A stretch of 64,000 bases of DNA from Bacilliculturomica massiliensis. Its GTDB lineage: Bacteria; Bacillota; Clostridia; Peptostreptococcales; Anaerovoracaceae. The notes under the pieces are model-generated. The model worked only from the letters and a program-made list of their open reading frames with translations. It did not search any database and was not told the origin of the DNA. Position numbers and translations under genes: made by a program. Of the stretch, positions 42,161 through 50,371 are shown piece by piece. The DNA lies in the NCBI RefSeq assembly GCF_900605495.1, contig NZ_LR027602.1, positions 124,001 through 188,000 on the forward strand, written 5' to 3'. How positions within the stretch are numbered: position 1 is the stretch's first letter; every line of letters begins with the position of its first letter.

Positions 42161-42631
42161 ATGACAAATTTTTACAAGGGAGAAGAGACAGCAAAGGCAA
42201 GCCGCGTATACAGGGGAACAGATCAATTGTACCCGGATATAAGATTGTGGAAACGTTATGAAGCAATCGCATCTTACGGATATGTTGAACGGTATGACGG
42301 AAATGATTCGCTGTATGGAGACAATGGCCATAAAATAAACGGGAATGGAACTATTTACGACATTTATACGATCAATCAGGCCACAGGGACCTATCAGGGA
42401 AACGTCAGGTATAATGGCGTAACGTTCGGGAGCTATTTTGAGAAGCAGAGCCAGTTTAATGGACTGTACATTTTTTCGAGCAACCAGCATATGCGGCTGT
42501 CCGGAATACAAGAGATCTCCGGACAATATCGCTTTGAAATAAGTGTGAGTAAATACAGCACATACAGAAACGCTCTGGTGTCTGGCGACATGGAGCTTAT
42601 GACACTTGACAAGCTGGCCACGTTGCTGTAG
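42161..42631 (+). CDS. Fibre/tip-region protein of unknown function, 156 aa
   Basis: The ATG at 42161 lies shortly after the broken fibre cistron. The product is rich in Tyr, Gly and Asn and predicted beta strands (RYDGNDSLYGDNGHKINGNG), with a terminal helix (MELMTLDKLATLL). I do not recognise a family. By place it belongs to the receptor-binding tip. The DNA is A+T-richer than the structural genes, which suggests a recently exchanged segment. Confidence 0.7.
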   Translation: MTNFYKGEETAKASRVYRGTDQLYPDIRLWKRYEAIASYGYVERYDGNDSLYGDNGHKINGNGTIYDIYTINQATGTYQGNVRYNGVTFGSYFEKQSQFNGLYIFSSNQHMRLSGIQEISGQYRFEISVSKYSTYRNALVSGDMELMTLDKLATLL

Positions 42632-42637
42632 GCGTTA

Positions 42638-42664
42638 TGGCGGCCTTTGGGCCGCCAATTTTTT
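42638..42664 (+). terminator. Terminator between fibre and lysis genes
   Basis: TGGCGGCC, loop TTTG, GGCCGCCA, then TTTTTT after two A. It splits the structural part from the lysis genes, which start 15 bases later, so it probably lowers their expression rather than abolishing it. Confidence 0.8.
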
Positions 42665-42679
42665 AAGGAGGGAGGTACT

Positions 42680-43339
42680 ATGATCAAAGTAATCGAAATG
42701 CTTGCGCCGGCGGGGCACAAGTGCCGGTCAGGGCGGAAGCTGACCGGCTTTCGCGGCGTGACGATCCACAACACAGGAAACGCCGGCAGGGGAGCAGACG
42801 CTCTTGCACACGCGCGATATCTGCAGGGAGGGGGCAAGGATACCGCCGCTAGCTGGCATTATTGCGTGGACGAACACAGAGCCACGAGATCCATACCGGA
42901 GTCGGAGGCGGCCTGGCACGCGGGGGACGGCGGCGAGCCGGGAAATATGCAGACTGTGGCCATCGAGATCTGCATGAACGCAGATGGGGATCTGCGGAAG
43001 GCCACGGAAAACGCCGCGGTGCTGGCGGCGGATATTCTGGCCCGTCACGGGATCAGAAACGCGGAAGGACACCTGTATCAGCATCACGACTGGAGCGGGA
43101 AAGATTGTCCGCAGATGATCCGGGCCGGGCGGCCCTGCAATTGGCCGGCGTTCTGCGGAAAGGTCCAGGGATATCTGGACGGGAAGGAGAAGGATATGAC
43201 AGAGGCGGAAGCAGAGAAGATCATACAGGAGGCGTGCGGCTTTGAGGATCAGACGATCCAGTTCCTGAAAGCCTATCGCTATCACGAAGCGCTGCTGACA
43301 AAGCTGGCGGCGGCCATTCAGAAAGGCGGAGCGTTATGA
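42680..43339 (+). CDS. N-acetylmuramoyl-L-alanine amidase (endolysin)
   Basis: The product (219 aa) has an Amidase_2/PGRP domain in residues 1-165: GVTIHNTGNAGRGADALAHA (first zinc His), ASWHYCVDEHRA, and HHDWSGKDCPQMI (second zinc His and Cys). It cuts the bond between muramic acid and the peptide, releasing particles by cell lysis. A C-terminal helical tail (residues 170-219) has no clear wall-binding domain. The ATG at 42680 has AAGGAGGGAGG. It overlaps the next gene by four bases. Confidence 0.93.
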   Translation: MIKVIEMLAPAGHKCRSGRKLTGFRGVTIHNTGNAGRGADALAHARYLQGGGKDTAASWHYCVDEHRATRSIPESEAAWHAGDGGEPGNMQTVAIEICMNADGDLRKATENAAVLAADILARHGIRNAEGHLYQHHDWSGKDCPQMIRAGRPCNWPAFCGKVQGYLDGKEKDMTEAEAEKIIQEACGFEDQTIQFLKAYRYHEALLTKLAAAIQKGGAL

Positions 43340-43653
43340 GCGGCGATGTGGTCGCGCTGATCCTCAGCTCTCAGGCTTTTGTTTTTCTGATACAGTTCTT
43401 CGTCAGCCGTCATTTTGCGAAGAAGGATAAGAACGAGTCCATCATGCGGACGGTGTCGGTGCTGACCTACAACGCGTTGTCGGAAAAGCTGGAGAGACTG
43501 CTGACAAAGGGTTTCGCCACGCCGGAGGAACGCAGGGACGTAAAGATCCTGTACGACGAGTACAAGGCGAATGGGTGGAACGGCGATATGGACAGCCGTC
43601 TGGAACGGGTCTACGATCTGCCTACGGCGGATCTGAAAAAATCGGGGGATTAA
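43336..43653 (+). CDS. Small membrane protein of the lysis module
   Basis: The product (105 aa) has one N-terminal hydrophobic helix (VVALILSSQAFVFLIQFFV) followed by a basic and then charged helical cytoplasmic part. This layout resembles holin accessory proteins (XhlA/BhlA-like), but I see no diagnostic motif. It is coupled to the amidase by an ATGA overlap. Confidence 0.65.
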   Translation: MSGDVVALILSSQAFVFLIQFFVSRHFAKKDKNESIMRTVSVLTYNALSEKLERLLTKGFATPEERRDVKILYDEYKANGWNGDMDSRLERVYDLPTADLKKSGD

Positions 43654-43789
43654 GTGCGGATCGTGCCAGACGGCTGGAAACGGCGCCGCCAGCTTCTACA
43701 GACGGGTGTCTTTCACAGGCGGTCAGGCGTCTGCGGCGGTTCGGGCGAGTAAAAGGAACGGCAGGAGGACGAGAGGGGAAGGAGATAGG

Positions 43790-44200
43790 ATGCGTGAAGA
43801 GATATTAAATAATCTGGAAACAACGGCGGCCGCGGCCGCATTTTTTATAGGGTTTTGGCTGGTAAACACGATTTTTGGGATCTGGAGGAACGTAGGATTG
43901 CGGCGGGAAGGGTTCGACCCTGCGAAGGTCAGGCGGGGCGTTGGGCAGGCGGGGGTATTGACGTGCGGCCTGAGCCTTTTCTCCGCGCTGATCACCACTT
44001 ATCCATATTTTTTGGCGCGCTGCGGCGTGGCCGTTCCCGATGAGTACGCGGAATGTTTCTCGTCCGCGGCGATCTTACTGCTCTTCATCTATCCCACGCT
44101 GGTCTATATGAAGGATGCGTATGCCAAGCTGAAGGAGATCCTGAGCGTGAGAAAGGAAGAAAAGTCTTCCTTGGGGGATGGCAAGCAGGAAAGGGCATGA
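43790..44200 (+). CDS. Holin-like membrane protein
   Basis: The product (136 aa) has three hydrophobic segments (AAAAAFFIGFWLVNTIFGIW; VLTCGLSLFSALITTYPYFL; FSSAAILLLFIYPTLVYM) and a charged, Lys-rich C-terminus (KEEKSSLGDGKQERA), as expected for a small phage holin that lets the amidase out. The ATG at 43790 stands five bases after AAGGAG; the ORF continues upstream to 43706 without a ribosome site. Last gene of the tailocin cluster. A strong terminator follows. Confidence 0.8.
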   Translation: MREEILNNLETTAAAAAFFIGFWLVNTIFGIWRNVGLRREGFDPAKVRRGVGQAGVLTCGLSLFSALITTYPYFLARCGVAVPDEYAECFSSAAILLLFIYPTLVYMKDAYAKLKEILSVRKEEKSSLGDGKQERA

Positions 44201-44204
44201 TAAA

Positions 44205-44241
44205 ATGCAGCGCCGCCGGAACTGAGCCGGTGGCGCTGCAT
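44205..44241. terminator. Terminator at the right end of the tailocin cluster
   Basis: ATGCAGCGCC-G-CCGG pairs with CCGG-T-GGCGCTGCAT (14 pairs, one bulge pair mismatch) between convergent genes. No T run; probably acts in both directions. Confidence 0.65.
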
Positions 44242-44293
44242 GGGATCTGCCGGAGGACCGGACGGCCCCGGCAGGCGTATTTTCAAATCTCGT

Positions 44294-45433
44294 TTACTCG
44301 AAGATGCGCGCGGCTTCGGCCATGTTCTGACGTATGGCGACGCCGAAGGGACAGCGGGCTTCACAGTTGCCGCACTCAATGCACTCGCCGCCTTTGTGAG
44401 TAAGGGAGGCGTAGTGGGAACGGATGGAAGGGGGAATGTTTTCCTGATCCAGCCGGGCGATGTCCAGGTATTTGTTTACGGCTGCAATGTCGATGCCCGA
44501 AGGGCAGGGCTGACAATGGCTGCAATAAACGCAGTTTCCGCGGAAGTCGTTTCTGAGCGTGCTCAGAACCTGAGAATAATCCCGTTCTTCGTCGGTGGCG
44601 TCGAGATAGCGCACAGCGTCCCGGACCTCCGCGCCGGTTCTGCAGCCAAGCATGACGCTGGCCACTGCAGGCCGGGTGAGGGCGTAATGGATGCACTGGG
44701 TCACAGTCATGGGCTGTGCAAAGGGCGTGTGCTCCGGCGAGATAAGTTTTCCCGCTCCCAGAGTCTTCATAACGGTGATCCCCAATCCCCGCTGCTGGCA
44801 GAGCTGGTAGAGGGCGGTGCGCCTGGGATCGATCCCGCGGAAGGCGGTGGGATCCAGCGTGCTGTGAAGCTCATCCAGAACGTTGGTCTCAGCGGGATAG
44901 AGGTCGAAGGCCGGATTAACGCTGAACATCATCATCTCCGGCAGACCTGTCTCCACAACGCGGGCGGCGGTGACCGGGTTATGGGAGCTGAAACCGATGT
45001 GGCGGATGTCGCCGTTCTCCTTCAGCCGCAGTACATAATCGGCAAAGCCGGTCTCAAAGACGTCTTTATAATCCTGCTGGGAGTCGATGAAGAACATCAT
45101 GCCGAAGTCGATGTATCCAAACAGGCGCAGCAGATTCTCAAAATACTGTTTTACAGTGGGCAGGTCGCGGCTGATGTCATACTGCTCACGAACGTCGGTG
45201 GAACCCACGTGGCCCTGGATCATCACATCTTTGCGCCGGCTGCCCATGGCTTTGGCGATGTTTTCGCGTATCTCCTGTCCGGGCATAAACACGTCGAACA
45301 TATTGACGCCCTGTTCAAGCGCTGCGGAAATGGCGTCGCTCACTTGTTCATAAGGCGCGCCGTCCAGATTCTCACAGCCCATTCCGATGACGCTGCCCCG
45401 GCAGCCCGTCTTTCCTATCTCTCGGTATTCCAT
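44294..45433 (-). CDS. Aldo/keto reductase with C-terminal 4Fe-4S ferredoxin domain
   Basis: The product (379 aa) starts MEYREIGKTGCRGSVIGMGC, the AKR barrel, with DYVLRLKENGDIRHIGFSSH before a strand. The C-terminus carries two cysteine clusters (CVYCSHCQPCPSGI; CIECGNCEARCPFGV), a ferredoxin-type domain common in anaerobic AKR proteins. It probably reduces carbonyl groups using electrons passed by the clusters as well as NADPH. The ATG at 45433 has AAAGGA eight bases away; the longer frame to 45610 is leader. It has its own promoter. Confidence 0.93.
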   Translation of the reverse strand: MEYREIGKTGCRGSVIGMGCENLDGAPYEQVSDAISAALEQGVNMFDVFMPGQEIRENIAKAMGSRRKDVMIQGHVGSTDVREQYDISRDLPTVKQYFENLLRLFGYIDFGMMFFIDSQQDYKDVFETGFADYVLRLKENGDIRHIGFSSHNPVTAARVVETGLPEMMMFSVNPAFDLYPAETNVLDELHSTLDPTAFRGIDPRRTALYQLCQQRGLGITVMKTLGAGKLISPEHTPFAQPMTVTQCIHYALTRPAVASVMLGCRTGAEVRDAVRYLDATDEERDYSQVLSTLRNDFRGNCVYCSHCQPCPSGIDIAAVNKYLDIARLDQENIPPSIRSHYASLTHKGGECIECGNCEARCPFGVAIRQNMAEAARIFE

Positions 45434-45734
45434 TTTAAATGTCCTTTCTGCCCGCGGCAATTCCAGCTGCAGCGTTTCTAGCTGCTGCATTCTTTGCGGG
45501 CGGCGCCCAAACCGCCGTGAAACAGTACGGCTGCTTGAGCGGCTTCGGACCCGCGGCGCAGGGGAAGATCGGTTCATCCTTGTGGTAACCGCGCCGGGTC
45601 CCGGTCTCATATGATTCTCTATTATAACATTTATGAGCTCAATTGGACCGTTTTTCAGGATATTTTACAGATACTCTTTCTGCTGCCCTCCCGTCTGGAT
45701 CCGCGTCAAACGCCAGACGCGGCGGAGCGCTGCA
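45434..45734 (-). promoter_or_regulatory. Upstream region of the AKR gene with -10 and G+C-rich leader
   Basis: An extended -10 (TGTTATAAT; hexamer at 45621-45626) on the minus strand predicts a leader of about 180 bases. It holds an inverted repeat (GGACCCG with CGGGTCC) and another G+C-rich hairpin. A separate 7-bp hairpin, CCGCGTC/GACGCGG at 45701-45722, follows the end of the EAL gene. No known riboswitch is recognised. Confidence 0.4.
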
Positions 45735-48470
45735 TTATAGGCGCTGCGCCCCCTCATGACATGTGGGCACGTCATTCAGAAACGGGATCAGATCTTTTTC
45801 CGGTATGGGCCGGGCATAGTAATACCCCTGAATATACTGTACGCCTGCCGATTCGATGAGCTTCTGCTCCGCTTCCGTCTCGACCCCCTCCGCGACCACG
45901 GTCAGGTCGTTGATCAGAGCCATTTCCACGATGGACTTCAGCAGAGCGTGCTGTTTCTGGTTATCCTGTATTTGCTTTGTGAGAGAGCGGTCGATCTTGA
46001 TGATGTCCACCGGCAGATTGGACAGATAGTTCAGGCTGCTGTATCCAACGCCGAAATCGTCCAGTGCGATATTGATACCGGCCTTCCGCAGCTGCTTCAG
46101 CGTTTCCGCTGTGTGATCGATGGACTGGATCAGAACGCTCTCGGTAATCTCCAGAGTGATCCGTCGGGGATCCACTCCGGCTGTGCGGATCAGATCCAGC
46201 AGATGTTCCGCGCTGTTTCCCACCAGCAGCTGCTGTACCGAGAGATTGACGCTGATCCGCTTCAACCCCAGAGAGTCGCCGTGGGTCCGCATAAAGGAAC
46301 AGGCGGAATTCAATACGTAGTCGCCTAATTCTTCCACCAGACCGTTGCGCTCAGCCAGTGAGATGACCTGCGCCGCTGAATAGTAGCCGCATTTTCCGTC
46401 TGGCAGACGGACAAGGGCTTCCGCCACAGAGTAGCGTCCCGTTTCCAGGTGGACCATGGGCTGGTACCACACCTCTAAGGTCTGCTGTTGGATGGCGTCG
46501 TTCAGGCAGCGAAGAATGTCGGATTCCGTGCGCAGAAGCTCATCCAGAGTATCGTTGTAAAGGACGACGTTTTGACCGGATTCCTTGGAAAAGCGTATGG
46601 CGGACTGCAGATGGTCAAGCAGAGCCCCGGGGGAAGCTCCGTGGGTCGGATATTGGCAGGCCGCCAGGCGGACCTGCAGAGGAAGGGTGGCATTCCCCAC
46701 TGTGATCGGTTCGATGAACATTTGGTACAGGCGCTGGGCGAAGGAGTCCAGTTTTTCTTCAGACAGCGATATGCCCAGAAACACGTCGCCGTTGATGCGG
46801 TACAGGTATGTGCCGAAGGGTCTGGACAGACGTCTGAGCACCTCGTGGAGAATAGCGTCTCCCACGTCTGTGCTGAACAGTTCATTGTACTGACTGAAGG
46901 CGCAGATATCGACGCAGAATAGATTGAACCGCCGCTTGGCGTCGTAGGAGATCAGCACGTCGGTATCCAGAAAATATTTGGGGCGATTTCCCACTTTAAA
47001 CACCGGATCGCGGTAGACCAGCTGTTCGACACGTTTGCGGTAACGGTTGAAGGTCTTGGACAGCTCCGTCATTTCAGCGTCCGTATATTCGTCAAATATG
47101 ACGCTGTTATTGCCTTCAATGAGCTGATTGCATTTTTCGGTCAGCATCCGCGCCGGGGATTCCTGCGCAACGCGGACGTAATAAGCATGCAGCAGAGCGG
47201 CGATCTCTTCTTCAGCCCGGCCATCGGGCTTGCAATGGGCACATTCATAACGGGCCATGAGAAAGCTTTTTTCATTATTGATGCGGACCTTCAGCATGAG
47301 TTCCAGAGTCAGGCCCTTTGCAAAATCCGCCTGCTGTCTTTCGTTCATATCCTCGCGGATGGCGATGATAAAGTTTCCGGATCCTAATCGGCCGGCTATA
47401 TAGGGCATGCGGATATACTCGTTTAATCGGCCGGGAACGCTCTTTAAAAAAGCCGTCTCCTGTGTGGGACCGATCAGACGCGCCGCCTGATCAAAACCCG
47501 CCAGTGAAAAGTAGAACAACATGACGGGACCTTTGTACGCGGAAAGCCAGCGATCCAGCTCGTCGGTAAATCCTTTTTGGTTATAGAGACCGGTAGCCAT
47601 ATCTGTCGAGTACTGCAGTTTCCTTTCCCGTTCCCGGAGGAAAAGGCGGCGGGTCAGATGGGCAAGGGCCAGAAGGAGGATCGTCAGCAGCGTGCAGGCC
47701 AGCGCTACCCCTGCTTTCTGAGCGGGACTGAACCAGCCGTCCATGGGCTGAATGCTCAGGTTCCATTGGGTGGGCAGATAGAAGGCTGTTTTTTTAGCCT
47801 GAGAAAAATCCACGGAACGGTCGGTGCTTGCGATCACCTCTTTGGCGCCGGCCTGGGGCTCCACCCGCCAGAGCTCGTACTCATATCCCTGGGCGGATAG
47901 ATCTTTTAATCCAAGCTGTTCCAGAACGTAATCCCGATCCATTGCAACGGCTACCTCGCCTAGGTACGCTTCCCCGTCCACCACAGGCTGCAGAAACAGG
48001 AACACGTCCTGCTGCGCCGGGTCGAAATCCGGCCTGACCGGTCCTTCCACAATGAGGTCCTTGACCACCTTGGCCAGCGTAAAGGCATAAGAGAAATCCT
48101 GCAGATCCCGCCCCGCCAATTCACCGTAACCGGCTTCCGGAAGAGCGCTCACCAGAGTGTCGCCTTCAAACAGGCACACATAACGGACCTCGTCCCGCGC
48201 CAGCAGGGGTTCGGCCGCGCGGCTGAACCAATCTGTTTCCGTACCGTCCATAACGAGGGCTATCTGCGCCATGGTGTCCGCTTCGTTCATCGTTCCGTGA
48301 AGCTGCAGCGTGATTTTTTCAGTATAATAAAACAGAATGTTTTCAGCCGCGCTCTGGCGTACTTTTACCATTTCGTTGCGCAGCTGCGCCCCGGCGCCTG
48401 TGACAAGGGCGAGGATCAGAAATAGTACGCCGGCGGATAAGAGCATCTGCCGTCTGCTGTATTGTTTCAT
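45735..48470 (-). CDS. Membrane c-di-GMP phosphodiesterase-type protein (degenerate GGDEF + EAL)
   Basis: The product (911 aa) has a TM helix (MLLSAGVLFLILALVTGAGA), an extracytoplasmic sensor of about 220 residues, a second TM near 265-285, two degenerate GGDEF-like domains (the second has RINGDVF where GGDEF is expected) and an EAL domain at about 650-900. EAL blocks present are EALVRLP, ESVLIQS, DDFGVGYSSLNYL and VAEGVET. It probably degrades c-di-GMP in response to an external signal. The ATG at 48470 has GAGG at six bases; the in-frame TTG at 48482 is not needed. It follows a GGDEF gene on the same strand. Confidence 0.88.
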   Translation of the reverse strand: MKQYSRRQMLLSAGVLFLILALVTGAGAQLRNEMVKVRQSAAENILFYYTEKITLQLHGTMNEADTMAQIALVMDGTETDWFSRAAEPLLARDEVRYVCLFEGDTLVSALPEAGYGELAGRDLQDFSYAFTLAKVVKDLIVEGPVRPDFDPAQQDVFLFLQPVVDGEAYLGEVAVAMDRDYVLEQLGLKDLSAQGYEYELWRVEPQAGAKEVIASTDRSVDFSQAKKTAFYLPTQWNLSIQPMDGWFSPAQKAGVALACTLLTILLLALAHLTRRLFLRERERKLQYSTDMATGLYNQKGFTDELDRWLSAYKGPVMLFYFSLAGFDQAARLIGPTQETAFLKSVPGRLNEYIRMPYIAGRLGSGNFIIAIREDMNERQQADFAKGLTLELMLKVRINNEKSFLMARYECAHCKPDGRAEEEIAALLHAYYVRVAQESPARMLTEKCNQLIEGNNSVIFDEYTDAEMTELSKTFNRYRKRVEQLVYRDPVFKVGNRPKYFLDTDVLISYDAKRRFNLFCVDICAFSQYNELFSTDVGDAILHEVLRRLSRPFGTYLYRINGDVFLGISLSEEKLDSFAQRLYQMFIEPITVGNATLPLQVRLAACQYPTHGASPGALLDHLQSAIRFSKESGQNVVLYNDTLDELLRTESDILRCLNDAIQQQTLEVWYQPMVHLETGRYSVAEALVRLPDGKCGYYSAAQVISLAERNGLVEELGDYVLNSACSFMRTHGDSLGLKRISVNLSVQQLLVGNSAEHLLDLIRTAGVDPRRITLEITESVLIQSIDHTAETLKQLRKAGINIALDDFGVGYSSLNYLSNLPVDIIKIDRSLTKQIQDNQKQHALLKSIVEMALINDLTVVAEGVETEAEQKLIESAGVQYIQGYYYARPIPEKDLIPFLNDVPTCHEGAQRL

Positions 48471-48478
48471 TTTATTCC

Positions 48479-50029
48479 TCAATTCCGGTGAATGTAATAG
48501 TATCCTTTTCCATTTTGCTTTACATAGTACAGGGCTTCATCTGCATCGGAGATCATCTGCTCCAGTTCCGATCCCGGCTGGTATATGGAAACGCCGATGC
48601 TGCACTGCACCGGTATGCTCCGGCTGCCGGATTGAACTTCTGTCTGGAGCCGGAGCACCAGCCCCTCCAGCACGGCGTTCAGTTCATCCATATCGTCCAG
48701 ACCGGTCAGCAGCATCAGGAATTCATCCCCGCCGTACCGGCCTACCACGCCGTCATATTTCTTTTCATACTCCCGCAGGATATACCCGACGCTTTTCAGC
48801 GCAATATCTCCCCCGTCATGACCGCAGGTATCGTTAATGTATTTCAGATTATCCATATCCACGAAAAACAGGGCTTTGACCGCATCAGGGTCCGCTTTTG
48901 CAAGTTGTGCGGCGGCCTGATTGAAAAACACAGAGCGCGTGACTACGCCGGTCAGGCTGTCGGAAAGACCGTCGCTGGTCAGGCGCAGAACTTCGTTGAA
49001 GTCCACGTCGTCAGGACGGCTGTCCTGGTAGATTCTCTTTTCCAATTCACCGATAGACTGCACCAGCGTATCTACGACCACCATCTGCTTTCCTATGTAG
49101 CGCCGCAGGATCAACAGCAGCCCAATAGAGGCAAGGACCGTCAGGAAGGCCACCATCAGCATGGAGGGAACAGAACGGTAAAAGACAGTGTTGAAGCCCA
49201 CCGTGCACAAAATATCCCAATTTGTATTCTCCACGCGCTGATACGCCGTGTAGCAGAGCTCTCCGTTTCTGATGCTCCAGTAAGAGCCGGTATGAGCGGC
49301 GAGGAGGGACTCTTCCAATTTATCCACGGTAATGCCGAAAAGTCTGTCGTCCCGCAGGGCGTCCATTACAGAGTCGCCGTAAGACAGCTGGGCGGTGGAT
49401 GACATGACCTGACCTCTGGAGCCGATCAGCGTTGCGTCGGCGTCGATGATGCCGGCGGAGTTTTCCAGAATTTGAACGACTTCGTCAAAATAAATGGCGC
49501 AGAACAGGCAGCCGGTAATGGAACCCTGCTCATCGATCAGCGGGGCCGCCACGGTATAATTCAGGGTCGTGCCGTCCGCGCCGGCCGCGAAGCTGTCCGT
49601 CACCTGGGTTTGACCGGTGGAAAACAGCTGCTGCATGTAGTCCCTGCTGGCCAGACTGGCCGGTTCCGCCCCGTCTGTGTACACGATGATATCTGAGTCT
49701 ACATAACAGATCATCATAAAGCCGAAATAGGGGCTGAGTCGATCCAGCTTTTTTACTTTGTCGATGGGAGGGACGTCCGGGTCGTAATATTCCGGAAGGC
49801 TGGCCAGAGATTCAAGGAGATTGATAGCGCCGGTGACACGCTGAGAGATCTGCGACTGACTTCCGGCCAGAGACGCTGCTGCGTCCGACTTCATCCGCCC
49901 GACGGAATGGATCGTTCCGCCCAGCATGACAAACAGCAGGACCAACGCGCAGAACACCGCGTTATACCTTATGATCGAAGAAAAAGATATCTCCCACTTA
50001 CCGCCCTTTTTCTTCTTATTCCCTCTCAT
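48479..50029 (-). CDS. Membrane diguanylate cyclase (Cache-type sensor + GGDEF)
   Basis: The product (516 aa) has a TM helix (NAVFCALVLLFVMLGGTI), an extracytoplasmic dCache-like sensor of about 230 residues, a second TM (SMLMVAFLTVLASIGLLLIL) and an intact GGDEF domain (GRYGGDEFLMLLTG) with the helical link DSLTGVVTRSVFFNQ. It makes c-di-GMP. It pairs with the EAL protein: synthesis and breakdown in one operon with eight bases between. The ATG at 50029 has GGAG at six bases; an ATG at 50041 is only three bases from AAAGGAG. Confidence 0.92.
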   Translation of the reverse strand: MRGNKKKKGGKWEISFSSIIRYNAVFCALVLLFVMLGGTIHSVGRMKSDAAASLAGSQSQISQRVTGAINLLESLASLPEYYDPDVPPIDKVKKLDRLSPYFGFMMICYVDSDIIVYTDGAEPASLASRDYMQQLFSTGQTQVTDSFAAGADGTTLNYTVAAPLIDEQGSITGCLFCAIYFDEVVQILENSAGIIDADATLIGSRGQVMSSTAQLSYGDSVMDALRDDRLFGITVDKLEESLLAAHTGSYWSIRNGELCYTAYQRVENTNWDILCTVGFNTVFYRSVPSMLMVAFLTVLASIGLLLILRRYIGKQMVVVDTLVQSIGELEKRIYQDSRPDDVDFNEVLRLTSDGLSDSLTGVVTRSVFFNQAAAQLAKADPDAVKALFFVDMDNLKYINDTCGHDGGDIALKSVGYILREYEKKYDGVVGRYGGDEFLMLLTGLDDMDELNAVLEGLVLRLQTEVQSGSRSIPVQCSIGVSIYQPGSELEQMISDADEALYYVKQNGKGYYYIHRN

Positions 50030-50371
50030 ATGTATCTCCATGCGCTCCTTTCAGATGGTATCTGGTCACGACCGGCCGCAATTTGAAAAGCGTGCCGCCC
50101 CGCCAGGATCATATTAAAACTTGGTACCTATACAGTATATATTTGCTTTATTATAGCATCGCCGCCCGGATAAATCAATGAATTATGCCGGATGTTATTA
50201 TTTCCAGGGACGTTCTGGAGACCGTAAGATTTCTGTTCATGATCTGAGAGATACGATATAAAACCACTGTTTTAGTTGTAAAAAAAGAAGGCTTGTCGTA
50301 TAATAATCTGGATGAGGATCCAGGATATTTGCGGCTGCGTCTTCAATTGACGTGAAACAGGAGGAAACGAT
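50030..50371. other. Divergent promoter region between the c-di-GMP operon and the lipoprotein gene
   Basis: Leftward: TATAAT and TATACT candidates at about 50130-50160 on the minus strand. Rightward: a strong promoter (separate entry). No gene is seen. Confidence 0.4.
50276..50304 (+). promoter_or_regulatory. Promoter of the lipoprotein/kinase/GntR operon
   Basis: TTGTAA, a 17-base spacer and a perfect TATAAT, 68 bases before the ATG. Confidence 0.6.

Noticed and set aside
28563-44200. Complete temperate prophage
   Set aside because: No integrase, terminase, portal, capsid or replication gene is present, and no attachment repeats are seen.
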